A stretch of DNA of 64,000 bases from Pseudobacteriovorax antillogorgiicola (GCF_900177345.1 NZ_FWZT01000001.1:186001-250000), one strand, 5' to 3'; positions 47,266 to 56,622 are shown, counted from the first letter of the stretch. The notes: generated from the letters alone by a model not told the origin. Program-made: numbers and translations.

Positions 47266-48126
47266 CTAAGAGAAACGATTATCTTCCCGTTTGAGTTCCT
47301 TAGCTTGGTGCCATAGAGGGAGTAAGGATCTTATGAGAGAGCTAGCTTGCTCAATCGATAGTTGCGTCGCTGCATCGCTCTTCGCCTTGGCTGGCTCTGG
47401 ATGAACCTCGATAAATAGGCCTTGCAGATATCCAGTTGCTACTGCGGCTCGCGCTAAGACCGGAGCAAACTCTCTCAGCCCCCCTGAAACCTCGCCGGAC
47501 TTACCACCAGTAGACGGGAGCTGCAGTGAATGGGTTACATCAAAAATTGTGGCAGCTCCCGTGTCACTCATGATCTTGAGGCCGCGCATGTCCACTACCA
47601 AATTACCATAGCCAAATGAGCTACCCCGTTCAGTCAGTGCCAAGTTCTCCTTTAGGTGCCGAGATTCGCAAACAGCGCGTACCTTTTTCGTAATATGATT
47701 GGTACTTTGGGGGTCTAAAAACTGCCCCTTCTTGACGTTGACAGCTCTCCCTGTTTCAACTGCAGCCACAAGCAAATCAGTTTGCCTGCAAAGGAAAGCC
47801 GGGATTTGGAGCACATCACAGACTTCCGCGACAGCAGAAACCTGAGGTGTTTCATGGATATCCGTAAGCGCCGAAACTCCAAGGCGGTCGCGAATTCCTT
47901 CGAACCACGGGCGCGCTAGGTGCCAGCCAGGGCCTCGATCGCTGGTGATTGACGTGCGATTTGCCTTGTCAAAGCTAGCCTTAAAGACATATTCGAAGTC
48001 TAATTCATCAGCTAGTTCCTTCATGCGATTGGCAACCTCGTCTACCAGCTCCTTAGATTCAGCCATGCATGGACCAGCTATTATGACTGGTTTATCGCCA
48101 TTCTGTTCGAATTGAAGTTGCGACAT
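47266..48126 (-). CDS. kdsA: 3-deoxy-8-phosphooctulonate synthase
   Basis: 286 residues from the ATG at 48126, which has AGAGGA in good spacing; a start 51 bases upstream would add an unrelated tail. Condenses phosphoenolpyruvate with arabinose 5-phosphate to KDO 8-phosphate, needed for the LPS inner core. IIAGPCMAES, FKASFDKANRTSI and RGSSFGYGNLVVDMRGL are family motifs. It supports a Gram-negative envelope with KDO. Confidence 0.97.
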   Translation of the reverse strand: MSQLQFEQNGDKPVIIAGPCMAESKELVDEVANRMKELADELDFEYVFKASFDKANRTSITSDRGPGWHLARPWFEGIRDRLGVSALTDIHETPQVSAVAEVCDVLQIPAFLCRQTDLLVAAVETGRAVNVKKGQFLDPQSTNHITKKVRAVCESRHLKENLALTERGSSFGYGNLVVDMRGLKIMSDTGAATIFDVTHSLQLPSTGGKSGEVSGGLREFAPVLARAAVATGYLQGLFIEVHPEPAKAKSDAATQLSIEQASSLIRSLLPLWHQAKELKREDNRFS

Positions 48127-48283
48127 TGTAGTCCTCTTTGCGATATGAGTTGTTCGTCTTTGAAAGTTGAAATACACTTTGTCGTACTGAGACCTTACAA
48201 GTCAATAAAATGAGTTTTTTTTTGCAATCAGGTATTGACTTCAGAAGGCCAAAGCATTAGTTATCTAACTCCCATCGGGAAGT

Positions 48284-48359
48284 GGCTCTTTAGCTCAGTC
48301 GGTAGAGCAGAGGATTGAAAATCCTCGTGTCCCCAGTTCGATTCTGGGAGGAGCCACCA
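48284..48359 (+). tRNA. tRNA-Phe (GAA)
   Basis: 76 bases with encoded CCA. Acceptor GGCTCTT/AGGAGCC (one G-T), D arm, anticodon stem AGGAT/ATCCT with loop TGAAA containing anticodon GAA, T arm CCCAG TTCGATT CTGGG. TTGACT ~55 bases upstream may be its -35. Confidence 0.98.
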
Positions 48360-48381
48360 TCTTTCTTTTTTGGTGAGCAGC

Positions 48382-48714
48382 ATGGAAACACTAATAACAG
48401 TCATTCATGTACTAGCAGCACTCTTCATGATCCTTGTGATCATAATCCAGGGTGGAAACTCTGGTGGCGTAGGAGCTGCGTTCGGCGGAGGAAACTCTCA
48501 AGGAGTTTTTGGCGCGTCCGGTGCTCAGTCATTCCTTGGCAAAGTCACTTATGCCGTTGCCGCGATCTTCATGGTAACGAGTATCTCTCTTTCAGTTATC
48601 CAAGGCAGTTCTGGCAAAACAGGTCTTTCTGAGCGTCTTGAGCAGCAAGCAGCTGACCAGGGAGCTGAGGAAAGCACGACTCCGGAAGCAGCACCTCAGG
48701 AAGAGCAGAAGTAG
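48382..48714 (+). CDS. secG: Preprotein translocase subunit SecG
   Basis: 110 residues from the ATG at 48382 (GTG or TTG starts a few codons upstream are possible). Two membrane helices (LITVIHVLAALFMILVIIIQ and VTYAVAAIFMVTSISLSVIQ) flank the conserved GGGNSQGVFGASGAQSFLGK. An acidic glutamine-rich tail follows. It completes the SecYEG channel. The following tRNA-Leu(GAG) repeats the secG-tRNA-Leu order known from enteric bacteria. Confidence 0.95.
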   Translation: METLITVIHVLAALFMILVIIIQGGNSGGVGAAFGGGNSQGVFGASGAQSFLGKVTYAVAAIFMVTSISLSVIQGSSGKTGLSERLEQQAADQGAEESTTPEAAPQEEQK

Positions 48715-48731
48715 TACATATCAAGCCTAAT

Positions 48732-48816
48732 GCGAGGGTGGTGGAATTGGTAGACACGCTAGTTTGAGGGACTAGTGGCGCGAGCCGTGCGGGTTCAAGT
48801 CCCGCCCCCCGCACCA
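48732..48816 (+). tRNA. tRNA-Leu (GAG)
   Basis: 85 bases with a long variable arm (class II) and encoded CCA. Anticodon stem CTAGT/ACTAG, loop TTGAGGG (anticodon GAG), T arm GCGGG TTCAAGT CCCGC. The acceptor GCGAGGG/CCCCCGC has an A4-C69 mismatch. Confidence 0.96.
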
Positions 48817-48861
48817 TTTATATCCAATTCACAGCATCTCTTATTTTCTCCACACTTTATG

Positions 48862-49923
48862 TTACCTATCACAAGATAATTCAGCTCTAATCTGCTTAAT
48901 CGTATCTCGAAGCACACCATTCTGTTCGTTGTCTCGCTCGATCATCCCGATTGCTGAATCTAAGCGTTCATCCTGAGTCACAAATAAGGCAATAAGAGCA
49001 TTACGCTGCAATCCAACTCTTTTTGCGCGGGTCATCGGTGACCCCCCAAAAGTTGCTTCGTAGAATCCTTGATCCATGGTAGCGACCTGGAAAAGATCAA
49101 GATCAGCTAGCTGAGACTTAAGAGGCAGCTGGATGTTGATACTAGCCTTTCGGTTATAGGGGCAGGCCAGCTGACAGATGTCACAGCCATACCAATACTT
49201 CGCAAACCATGGCCAGAATTTGGTTGGAACAAGCCCGCGATGCTCGATAGTCCAGTAAGACAGGCAAAGCTTTGCATCAAGGGTGTAGTCCTCATCCAAA
49301 GCACCAGTGGGGCAGTTAACTTGGCAACGCTTGCAGGTTCCACAGCCTCCCTCCTCTGATCTCTGCTGTGGGTCAACAACGGCGGGCTTATCAAAGGGAA
49401 ACAGTTGCTGATTCAGGTGCAACTCTCCTAGCAAATAGAAACTGCCCTCACGTGGCAGGATAAAACAAGTATTCTTGCCAATAAATCCAGATTGGCTACG
49501 ACTTGCCAGCGCACGCTCCAATAATGGCGCACTATCGATCGTCACTCGACCCTCAAGCTGGGGTATAGACTCGCTTAGCTGACCCAGAAGCTTCTGTGCC
49601 TTTTTCCTAAGCAGTTTATGGTAGTCTTGAAATCTTGCATACTGTGCAACCCGGGTATTGGAGGAATGAAGCCGATCACCCTGGTAGTAGTTCAAACCAA
49701 AGACCAGGCTCGATTGCAAGCCTTCTTGCAAAAGCCTCGGATCGCGACGAATCGCTCGATGATTCTCCATGAAGCTCATACCCGCATGGTGGCCACGGGA
49801 AAGCCATTGCTCGAACCGTGAAAAGTGCCTATCATCACCCACCAAAGGGACGTGACCAATCAGCAAGAGCCCTTGCTCTGCAAATAACTCGCTGAAATAA
49901 TTTCGATCTTTTAGCTTGGCCAT
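48862..49923 (-). CDS. queG: Epoxyqueuosine reductase QueG
   Basis: 353 residues from the ATG at 49923 with GAGG upstream; a GTG two codons earlier is less likely. Reduces epoxyqueuosine to queuosine in tRNA, using cobalamin and two [4Fe-4S] clusters. Cluster cysteines: CGTCKRCQVNCPTGAL and CDICQLACPYNR. The presence of a cobalamin adenosyltransferase at 40469 is not directly related but shows B12 use. Queuosine is made in tRNAs such as His, one of which is in this window. Confidence 0.96.
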   Translation of the reverse strand: MAKLKDRNYFSELFAEQGLLLIGHVPLVGDDRHFSRFEQWLSRGHHAGMSFMENHRAIRRDPRLLQEGLQSSLVFGLNYYQGDRLHSSNTRVAQYARFQDYHKLLRKKAQKLLGQLSESIPQLEGRVTIDSAPLLERALASRSQSGFIGKNTCFILPREGSFYLLGELHLNQQLFPFDKPAVVDPQQRSEEGGCGTCKRCQVNCPTGALDEDYTLDAKLCLSYWTIEHRGLVPTKFWPWFAKYWYGCDICQLACPYNRKASINIQLPLKSQLADLDLFQVATMDQGFYEATFGGSPMTRAKRVGLQRNALIALFVTQDERLDSAIGMIERDNEQNGVLRDTIKQIRAELSCDR

Positions 49924-49970
49924 GCCCACCTCGTAACTTGTAATCCTCCGCTATACCATAAAGGACTACT

Positions 49971-50396
49971 ATGACTAAAGGGTTTTCTATAAAGGGCCTT
50001 AATCACCTTGGCATCATCGTTTCCGACATCGAATTAGCAAAAGAGTGGTTTCTCGAAACCCTTGGTTTCAAGCTAATTGAAGACCGAGGCGAGCTTTTCT
50101 TTTTTATGTGTGGCAACGACGTTCTAGCAGCCAAGACACCAGCCATGGCTGTTAGCAAGCCGGAACATGGCGCAGAGCGAGAGTGGCAAGACAAAGCTGG
50201 ATGGCAAACTTTAGATCATTACGGGTTCTACGCTGCTGGCCCCGAAGAAGTCGATAAATTTGCAGAGTACGTCGCGACTAAGGGGGCATCGATACTAAAG
50301 GGGCCTTACGATCGTAGTGACGGCCGCAGCGTCTATTTTCGAGACCCGCTAGGGATGGTGGGAGAGTATTTGTACTTTTTCCCTAAGAAAGCTTAG
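49971..50396 (+). CDS. VOC-family (glyoxalase-like) protein
   Basis: 141 residues, one vicinal-oxygen-chelate unit pair: LNHLGIIVSDIELAKEWFLE opens the first beta-alpha-beta half, and GRSVYFRDPLGMVGEYLYF closes the second. Metal-ligand positions (His near the start, Glu in the final GEYLYF) are present. Substrate unknown; family includes dioxygenases and antibiotic-resistance proteins. Overlaps the convergent aroE by 14 bases. Confidence 0.88.
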   Translation: MTKGFSIKGLNHLGIIVSDIELAKEWFLETLGFKLIEDRGELFFFMCGNDVLAAKTPAMAVSKPEHGAEREWQDKAGWQTLDHYGFYAAGPEEVDKFAEYVATKGASILKGPYDRSDGRSVYFRDPLGMVGEYLYFFPKKA

Positions 50397-51243
50397 ATCG
50401 AAGAAAGTCTTCAAGTTCGTCAAAATCGGCACTTTGCTGCCACCAGTATCGCTGAGACAGCAAGGCTTGGCCGATAAGCATGCCTAAGCCATCCATTGCA
50501 GGAATTGCAAGCAGTTGTGCCTTAGGAAGCAGGGCACTCACAGTTTCGCCATAGAGCATATCCACAAAGGCTCCCTTGAGCATGTCCATGGCCGGACAAA
50601 GCGATTGCAAATCATCCCCATGAAGAGGCGCACTAGAACCTTGGACCAACAAAGCTCGGGGGTATTTTTGGAGCACCCCTTGAAGGGATTTTACAGAAAA
50701 GCTTTCAAACCTGAGCCTGCGACCCAAGGCTTGTTCAAACAACCTATCCTTTTTGCTATTCCGACGGAGCACCACAAGAGGCATCTCAGGAAAGGTGCGA
50801 TGCCATTCAGTGAGGACTGCATAAGCCGCGCCCCCGTTGCCTAACATCACAAACGCATCGAAGCTACTCGCTTCGACCTGACGATTTACAGCGCTTATAA
50901 AACCATTGCCGTCCGTGGAAGCAACCTGCCACCAACTATCCCCACGGTATAGAGTATTCACACTTGTAAGCCCACTGCTTGGAAAAAGCTCGGCAACCGT
51001 TTCCTTAAATGGAACAGTGACATTCAGACCAACAAAGCCTAGGTGCCAAAGGCTGTCGAGCAAGCTCTTGAGGTCAACACCTTGAAACTCTAAAGGCACA
51101 TAGCAACAGTTGATTCCAAGCTGCTCGGCAGAGTAATTATGGATAGCTGGTGATTTGGTATGTTGTATAGGGTTACCTAGAACCCCAAGTAGTTTCGTTT
51201 GCCCGTTTATTTTCAACACAGCCTCGCTTCCCTCAATGATCAA
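50383..51243 (-). CDS. aroE: Shikimate dehydrogenase
   Basis: 286 residues as drawn. NADPH-dependent reduction of 3-dehydroshikimate in aromatic amino-acid synthesis. GNPIQHTKSPAIHN is the shikimate-binding segment, VPFKE holds the catalytic lysine and STDGNGF the partner aspartate; the NADP loop is MLGNGGAAYAVL. The start is uncertain: TTG at 51243 overlaps the previous stop (TTGA), but GTG at 51219, with GAGGGAA upstream, would put the first residues closer to the family norm. Confidence 0.92.
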   Translation of the reverse strand: MIIEGSEAVLKINGQTKLLGVLGNPIQHTKSPAIHNYSAEQLGINCCYVPLEFQGVDLKSLLDSLWHLGFVGLNVTVPFKETVAELFPSSGLTSVNTLYRGDSWWQVASTDGNGFISAVNRQVEASSFDAFVMLGNGGAAYAVLTEWHRTFPEMPLVVLRRNSKKDRLFEQALGRRLRFESFSVKSLQGVLQKYPRALLVQGSSAPLHGDDLQSLCPAMDMLKGAFVDMLYGETVSALLPKAQLLAIPAMDGLGMLIGQALLSQRYWWQQSADFDELEDFLRSKLS

Positions 51244-51674
51244 GCTTCACCAGAAACTGCCTTAGGATCGAGAGCGACCGTTAACAACCAACTGCCTTGG
51301 CCGCGATGAAACTTGGTCGATTTAATAACCTTGCCCCGAACCTGCCGTCGGTCGAAACCTAGCACAGGCTCTAAGTCGATGGAAAGAAGGGTTCCCTTGT
51401 GGTGCTGGCCACGAACGACCAAGGTTAGCCGTTGTTCTGAGATGGAGCGAAGATATCCCTGGTTCAAGTCGTGGCTCGGTTGGCCGTCAACAGCATAACC
51501 AATGGTCGTGAACTGCTGATCGAGGCTGTTAGCCTCACCTTCGTTGCGACTTGAGCGTTTGATGAACCACTGTATCACTAGGCTAAACGTAAAGATAACC
51601 AGTAATGAGATCAGTCCAATTGTCGATAGTTCTAAGTTTTCGACCCAATCCAAAGTACTTATCTCTTTTGCCAA
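51240..51674 (-). CDS. Membrane-anchored small protein of unknown function
   Basis: 144 residues. One N-terminal membrane helix (TIGLISLLVIFTFSLVIQWF, residues ~18-37), a short linker, and a beta-rich cytoplasmic domain (~60-140: RLTLVVRGQHHKGTLLSIDL, VLGFDRRQVRGKVIKST). The beta domain loosely recalls PilZ-like folds but lacks the RxxxR and D/NxSxxG motifs, so no cyclic-di-GMP claim is made. TTG start with weak ribosome site; an internal TTG at 51653 is an alternative. Coupled to aroE downstream. Confidence 0.65.
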   Translation of the reverse strand: MAKEISTLDWVENLELSTIGLISLLVIFTFSLVIQWFIKRSSRNEGEANSLDQQFTTIGYAVDGQPSHDLNQGYLRSISEQRLTLVVRGQHHKGTLLSIDLEPVLGFDRRQVRGKVIKSTKFHRGQGSWLLTVALDPKAVSGEA

Positions 51675-51848
51675 GACAGATTTGAACTCAACAGTATTAA
51701 AGCCTGTGGCGCCTAAGAAAGGCCTAAGTCATTGCTTCCCATCAAGCAATAGGGTAAAAAATTAGCTTCCTTTAATACGCCACGAATACCAGTCTGATAG
51801 TATACATTAAGGGAAAGTCACAAAGAAAACAAACCTCTGAACGATAGG

Positions 51849-52841
51849 ATGACATTTTTGAAGGTTTTTGATCATATCCAGGCTGCATCCCTCGACGAAT
51901 CTCTCGCAAGCGGCACGACAATTTGTATCGGAAACTTCGATGGCTGTCATTTAGGGCACCAAAAACTCATCCAAAACGTCATTGAGCGCAGTCAAGAGCT
52001 TGGGACACCCAGTATTATTTTAACTTTCGAGCCAAGCCCGAAAGTTTTTTTTGATCCACATCAAGCTCAGAGACAGCTCGTCTCCCAAGAGCAGAAACTC
52101 GCTAGCTTTCGCGAGCTTGGTGTAGATATCGTCATCCAACACCCATTCGATGCATCTTTTAGCCAGATTTCCCCTGAAAGCTTCGTCGACTTACTAAAAG
52201 ACACCCTTCATTGTCGTCACCTATATGTTGGCAAAAATTTTCACTTTGGCAAAAATCGTAGCGGCAACACAGATTTTCTTAAGAGATATGTCGAGCACTT
52301 CGAAGTTTGTGATTTGCCAATTGAACCTTTTGCCGGTGAACATATTAGCAGCACACGGATTCGATCATGCCTAGAAGAAGGCGATGCAGCACTCGCTCAT
52401 CGCCTACTGGGTAGGCCCTACGCCCTTTTAGGAAGTATCAAAAAAGGCCAGCAACTAGGCCGAACCTTGGCGTTCCCCACCGCGAACTTGCAGACAACAA
52501 ACCAGCTGATCCCCAAGTTTGGAGTTTACGCTGGTTTCGTATGGCTCGATGGGGAGGGTTCGCCCCCCACAGAACTTAGACCAGACTTGAGTCTGCTCCA
52601 CCCTACAGTCTTCAACATTGGTGTTAAGCCCACTGTAGACGGTGATCATAGCCCTTCAGTCGAAGGACACATCCTCGACAAAAAGTGGCAAGCAGATGAA
52701 CTTTACCAACAACAAGCCCGTTACTATCTCACAAATTTTATACGGGATGAAATCAAGTTCCCGTCGCTAGACGCGCTTCGGGAACAGATAGGCAAGGACT
52801 GTGAAACTGCTAGGATGCTTACTCATCCTTGGGAACGTTAG
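51849..52841 (+). CDS. ribF: Bifunctional riboflavin kinase/FAD synthetase
   Basis: 330 residues. N-terminal FMN adenylyltransferase (~1-185) with TICIGNFDGCHLGHQKLI, the nucleotidyl-transferase signature, and ISSTRIRSCL. C-terminal riboflavin kinase (~190-320): GRTLAFPTANLQ, FGVYAGFV, PTVFNIGVKPT. Makes FMN and then FAD. Its 174-base upstream region shows no FMN riboswitch; TATACATT may be part of a -10. Overlaps the convergent lipoprotein gene by 23 bases. Confidence 0.96.
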   Translation: MTFLKVFDHIQAASLDESLASGTTICIGNFDGCHLGHQKLIQNVIERSQELGTPSIILTFEPSPKVFFDPHQAQRQLVSQEQKLASFRELGVDIVIQHPFDASFSQISPESFVDLLKDTLHCRHLYVGKNFHFGKNRSGNTDFLKRYVEHFEVCDLPIEPFAGEHISSTRIRSCLEEGDAALAHRLLGRPYALLGSIKKGQQLGRTLAFPTANLQTTNQLIPKFGVYAGFVWLDGEGSPPTELRPDLSLLHPTVFNIGVKPTVDGDHSPSVEGHILDKKWQADELYQQQARYYLTNFIRDEIKFPSLDALREQIGKDCETARMLTHPWER

Positions 52842-54252
52842 CAGAGATAGCCTTAACTTCTTGCGAGCTGATATTAGCATCAGTTTTTACTGCGTCATTA
52901 TCTTCTTCGAGGCTAGCCACTGTAAATCTTGCGTAGTATATCTCTCCGTCACCACCATCCCAGCCTTCGTACACCATGAAGAAGGTATTCTCATCCTGTT
53001 TTCGGATTCTGAACGACCGTATTTCTCTTTCGAAAGGTTGTAAAAGCTGATCGGTATTCTCTACAAAGTGCTCACAAGCTTGCACAACCAGTGTTTCCGA
53101 GACCCTGGTATCTGCATTTGTTTTCACATAGAGAGGCACCACCGCCCCTGTACTCGCATTGTAGATCAAGATTGTGGAGAGGAATGACGAACCCTTGGTG
53201 CAGATCACAGGGTCGCCACCTAGCACAGCAAAAAGATTGTCACCCAATGATTGTAGGCCATAGATGTCACTTGGTTCGTAGAGGAGAAAGTTCTCTCCTG
53301 TGAATGTAGTAGGGTTCGAATCTGTCGTTAACGGCTCACTAGCGATTTCATTGCGGAGGTAAATGTAGTTCCGAGCGCTTTTGTTATCGTCTCCGGGCGC
53401 AACGTCGCCGATTCGTTCTTTCAACCTTGCTGTATCTCGCTCACGAAGGACGTAAATCCCACTCCCATCGACTTCCACAGGTTCATCTTGGATGCTAATA
53501 CTAGCAGTCGTCGACTTTAATGAGCTTAATGTTGGAGCACCAGTATCGTCAATTTGATATGTTGAAAAAGAACTTTGAAATTGATCGTTCAAACTTCTTA
53601 CAACGAGATACTCAGTACTCCCGCTTGAAGTCAGACGTGGCTGCCAGGAGTCTGCAATCGTAGCGCTAGTCTGCACTGAGAGCGTGTTATCTGTTTCCAC
53701 AAGCTTTGCAAAACCGGTGACATACTGCTCCGTACCATCATTGGATACTAGACCAGAGTAAGCTAGGCCAGCATTGTCATCAGCAAACACCACTTCATCC
53801 CATCGAACTAAGCCAGTAGGCGCTGTGATCTCAACACGAGAGCTGTTATCCCACTTCTCTACAAAAAGCTGGTAGGCACCTTCGGTATTTTGGGTAATGA
53901 AGGCTACGTAGGCTCCATTGGAGCTGATTTTTACGTCAAGTTCGTGATGAAAGGTATCATCTGAGTGAAAGCGGCTAGGGTCTGTGCTCGCGGAATCATA
54001 CTTGTATATTTTGGCTACGTTTTCCCCATCTGTATCGGTGTCGCGATAGCTTACAAACACGATACGATAGTCCAACTCTGTGGCACTGCCAGCATTCGCC
54101 ACATCCGGTCGCACGTCCTGATAACGTAGTTCAGCGGCACTTGTCGTATTGGTTGAACCGCTATTGGTGACTTCGTTGAGGCTCGAATTACCACAACCGA
54201 CTAGAAGGGAGCTAGCCACTAGCAGTTTTATATTTCTTAGCTTTTTCTTCAT
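52819..54252 (-). CDS. Large predicted lipoprotein, beta-propeller-like
   Basis: 477 residues. Lipoprotein signal with SLLVGC at residues ~15-20. A serine/threonine/asparagine-rich linker follows, then repeated beta-strand units of the PD40/TolB kind (VAKIYKYDSAS, KISSNGAYVAFITQN, NAGLAYSGLVSNDG). This suggests a six- or seven-bladed propeller, displayed in the periplasm or on the outer membrane. No enzyme motif. Single gene, divergent from ppk. Confidence 0.75.
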   Translation of the reverse strand: MKKKLRNIKLLVASSLLVGCGNSSLNEVTNSGSTNTTSAAELRYQDVRPDVANAGSATELDYRIVFVSYRDTDTDGENVAKIYKYDSASTDPSRFHSDDTFHHELDVKISSNGAYVAFITQNTEGAYQLFVEKWDNSSRVEITAPTGLVRWDEVVFADDNAGLAYSGLVSNDGTEQYVTGFAKLVETDNTLSVQTSATIADSWQPRLTSSGSTEYLVVRSLNDQFQSSFSTYQIDDTGAPTLSSLKSTTASISIQDEPVEVDGSGIYVLRERDTARLKERIGDVAPGDDNKSARNYIYLRNEIASEPLTTDSNPTTFTGENFLLYEPSDIYGLQSLGDNLFAVLGGDPVICTKGSSFLSTILIYNASTGAVVPLYVKTNADTRVSETLVVQACEHFVENTDQLLQPFEREIRSFRIRKQDENTFFMVYEGWDGGDGEIYYARFTVASLEEDNDAVKTDANISSQEVKAISANVPKDE

Positions 54253-54353
54253 GAGAACTCCTTATATCAAACCAGGCAGGAATTTCAGTGGGTTTAACCT
54301 GCCCTGTGCTTTATCTTTAGACTAAGTCTCAATAGACTAGGAAGTGCAAAAAT
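54253..54353. promoter_or_regulatory. Divergent lipoprotein/ppk control region
   Basis: 101 bases. TAGACTA occurs twice with a 15-base period (54318-54324 and 54333-54339); the first is within AGACT-A-AGTCT (54319-54329). GGCAGG and CCTGCC form an inverted repeat further left. No classical Pho box is visible. These are candidate operator elements only. Confidence 0.3.
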
Positions 54354-56594
54354 ATGAAATCTGAAGTCAAGGTCATTCCAAACGACTCACAAAACAACTA
54401 CTTCAACCGCGAGATCAGTTGGCTTCACTTCAATCGGCGTGTCTTGCAGGAAGCGCAAAGCGAAACTACACCCATATTAGAGAAACTGAAGTTTTTAGCC
54501 ATCACTTATAGCAACCTCGACGAGTTTTTCATGGTCCGCGTGGCTGGAAAACGACGTGCGGCAAAGGAACGCCTTTTTACCGGAGACAGCCCCGACTCTA
54601 CCCCTTATGGCGAGATTCTGACCCAGATCCGCGAGATATCGACCCAACTTCTCAATGACCTTTATGACACCTATCATCAAGTGGTCAAGGAACTCGGCGA
54701 GTTCGGTGTTCAGATCAGAACCTACGAAGACTTAGACAAGGCTGAGATTGCAAAACTCGAAGACTACTATCACTCCTCGGTGCACCCGACGCTCACTCCG
54801 TTGGCTGTAGATCCAGCTCATCCGTTTCCATTTCTGACAAATCTTGGCCTCTATCTTCTCATTGAGTTTAAAACTCAAGGGGTAGAACCTGAAATGCCTG
54901 CGATTGCCTTTGTTGAGATTCCTCATGTGCTGGAGCGCTTTGTTAATATCAGAGACTTTCACTACATCCTCCTCGAAGACGTGGTTGCCAAGCACTTGGA
55001 AAAGCTCTTTTGGGGCCTTGAAATTAAGGATATCTATCAGGTGCGCGTCACCCGTGATCTCGACTATAGCCTTTTGGAAAACGAGGTCGTGGATCTCCTG
55101 CAATCGGTACAAAATCAAGTTCGGGCCAGAGAGCAAGCAAAAGCAGTAAAACTCGAAGTTTCAGAGAACCTACCCAACCACATTCTTGACTTTGTCCTAA
55201 AACACCTAAAACTTGGTCGCGAAGACGTATACTTTGCCCGAGGCCCCTTGTCGATGAAAGACTACTTCTCCCTTTCATCACTGCCGTTTGAGTCTCTCAA
55301 GTTTGATGCTTTTAACCCCAGAATCCCTCCTCAGCTGAAGAACAATCGTAATATTTTTTCCATTATTAAAGATGCAGATATCCTACTCCACCATCCCTTC
55401 GAGAGCTTCTACACGGTGATTGAGTTTCTGCGCAAGGCAGCTACCGACCCAGAGGTCTTGGCGATTAAGCAAACCCTCTACCGCACATCGGGCGATTCTC
55501 CCATCATCGACTCGCTGATTGAAGCCGCAGAAAACGGCAAGCAAGTGACCGCCGTGGTGGAGCTAAAAGCAAGATTTGACGAAAAGAACAACATTATCTG
55601 GGCAAGGCAGCTGGAGCGATCTGGTGTAAATGTCGTCTATGGCTTTATCGGCTTGAAAACCCATGCAAAGGCCACCCTTGTAATCCGCAGGGAGGATCGC
55701 GGCATCAAGCGCTATGTGCATCTTTCTACAGGCAATTACAATAGCACTACAGCCAAAATTTATACTGACATCGGCTTGATGTCTGCTGATGATGACATTG
55801 GTCACGACATATCAGACCTATTTAACCTTTTGACTGGATTTAACCTTTTTACCACAGACCACAGCTATCGAGCTGCGGTCTATCCTACGTTCCGACGCAT
55901 TATGGCGGCACCTGTAGACTTACGCGATAAGGTTATCGACATGGTCGATCGGGAGATCGAGAATGTCCGTCAGGGCGGCAAGGGCTTCATTATGATCAAG
56001 GCTAATGCCTTGGTGGATAAGGCTGTCATCGATAAGTTCTATGAAGCTTCCCAAGCTGGCGTTTCCATCCGTCTACTCATTCGCGGTATCTGTTGCCTAA
56101 AGCCTGGCCATCCTGGGTTAAGCGAATCCATCGAAGTCCGCTCAGTCGTGGACCGCTTCCTGGAACATAGCCGGATCTACTACTTCCACAATAATGGTGA
56201 GAATGACACCTTTCTTAGCTCTGCCGATTTGATGCCACGCAATATGGATCGCAGAATCGAGATCATGTTCCCCATTCTCAATGACTTAGCAAAAGCTCGT
56301 ATCATCAACGAAGTTCTTGAGGTCTATTGGCAGGACAATACCAAGGCTCGGCGGCTCTTGCCCGATGGCAACTATGAGTTTGTTCCCCTTGAGAAAAGTG
56401 CAAAAAAAGTCCATTCTCAGCAGAAGCTGATCGAGCTGGCCCGAGAACAAGGACTCAAGTCCCTCCCTTATGAGAAAGCTATCTGGCACAACACCAAAGG
56501 TCGCGGCCGCCCGATTGCGAAACGAGAATCAAAATCGGTACTTAAGCTAAAGGGAAAACGACATAAAAACGATAGCAAAGAGCATAAGTCCTAG
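54354..56594 (+). CDS. ppk: Polyphosphate kinase 1
   Basis: 746 residues, somewhat longer than E. coli Ppk (688) owing to a basic C-terminal tail. Reversibly polymerises ATP gamma-phosphate into polyphosphate. N-terminal NREISWLHFNRRVLQEA, then two phospholipase-D-like catalytic domains: LKTHAKATLVIRRE carries the phospho-accepting histidine, and the second has RLLIRGICCLKPG and MPRNMDRRIEIMFP. The last codons overlap the open frame of ppx. The pair makes and degrades polyphosphate. Confidence 0.98.
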   Translation: MKSEVKVIPNDSQNNYFNREISWLHFNRRVLQEAQSETTPILEKLKFLAITYSNLDEFFMVRVAGKRRAAKERLFTGDSPDSTPYGEILTQIREISTQLLNDLYDTYHQVVKELGEFGVQIRTYEDLDKAEIAKLEDYYHSSVHPTLTPLAVDPAHPFPFLTNLGLYLLIEFKTQGVEPEMPAIAFVEIPHVLERFVNIRDFHYILLEDVVAKHLEKLFWGLEIKDIYQVRVTRDLDYSLLENEVVDLLQSVQNQVRAREQAKAVKLEVSENLPNHILDFVLKHLKLGREDVYFARGPLSMKDYFSLSSLPFESLKFDAFNPRIPPQLKNNRNIFSIIKDADILLHHPFESFYTVIEFLRKAATDPEVLAIKQTLYRTSGDSPIIDSLIEAAENGKQVTAVVELKARFDEKNNIIWARQLERSGVNVVYGFIGLKTHAKATLVIRREDRGIKRYVHLSTGNYNSTTAKIYTDIGLMSADDDIGHDISDLFNLLTGFNLFTTDHSYRAAVYPTFRRIMAAPVDLRDKVIDMVDREIENVRQGGKGFIMIKANALVDKAVIDKFYEASQAGVSIRLLIRGICCLKPGHPGLSESIEVRSVVDRFLEHSRIYYFHNNGENDTFLSSADLMPRNMDRRIEIMFPILNDLAKARIINEVLEVYWQDNTKARRLLPDGNYEFVPLEKSAKKVHSQQKLIELAREQGLKSLPYEKAIWHNTKGRGRPIAKRESKSVLKLKGKRHKNDSKEHKS

Positions 56595-56622
56595 TCAGTA
56601 TCCGGCCATTGCGGCCATCGAT

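Noticed and set aside
47252-47270. 8-bp hairpin at the kdsA stop codon as a terminator
   Set aside because: The stem includes the stop codon, is AT-rich with a G-U pair, and lacks an immediate U-run.
51675-51848. FMN riboswitch before ribF
   Set aside because: No conserved RFN helices or AGGG-type motifs are visible in the 174 bases.
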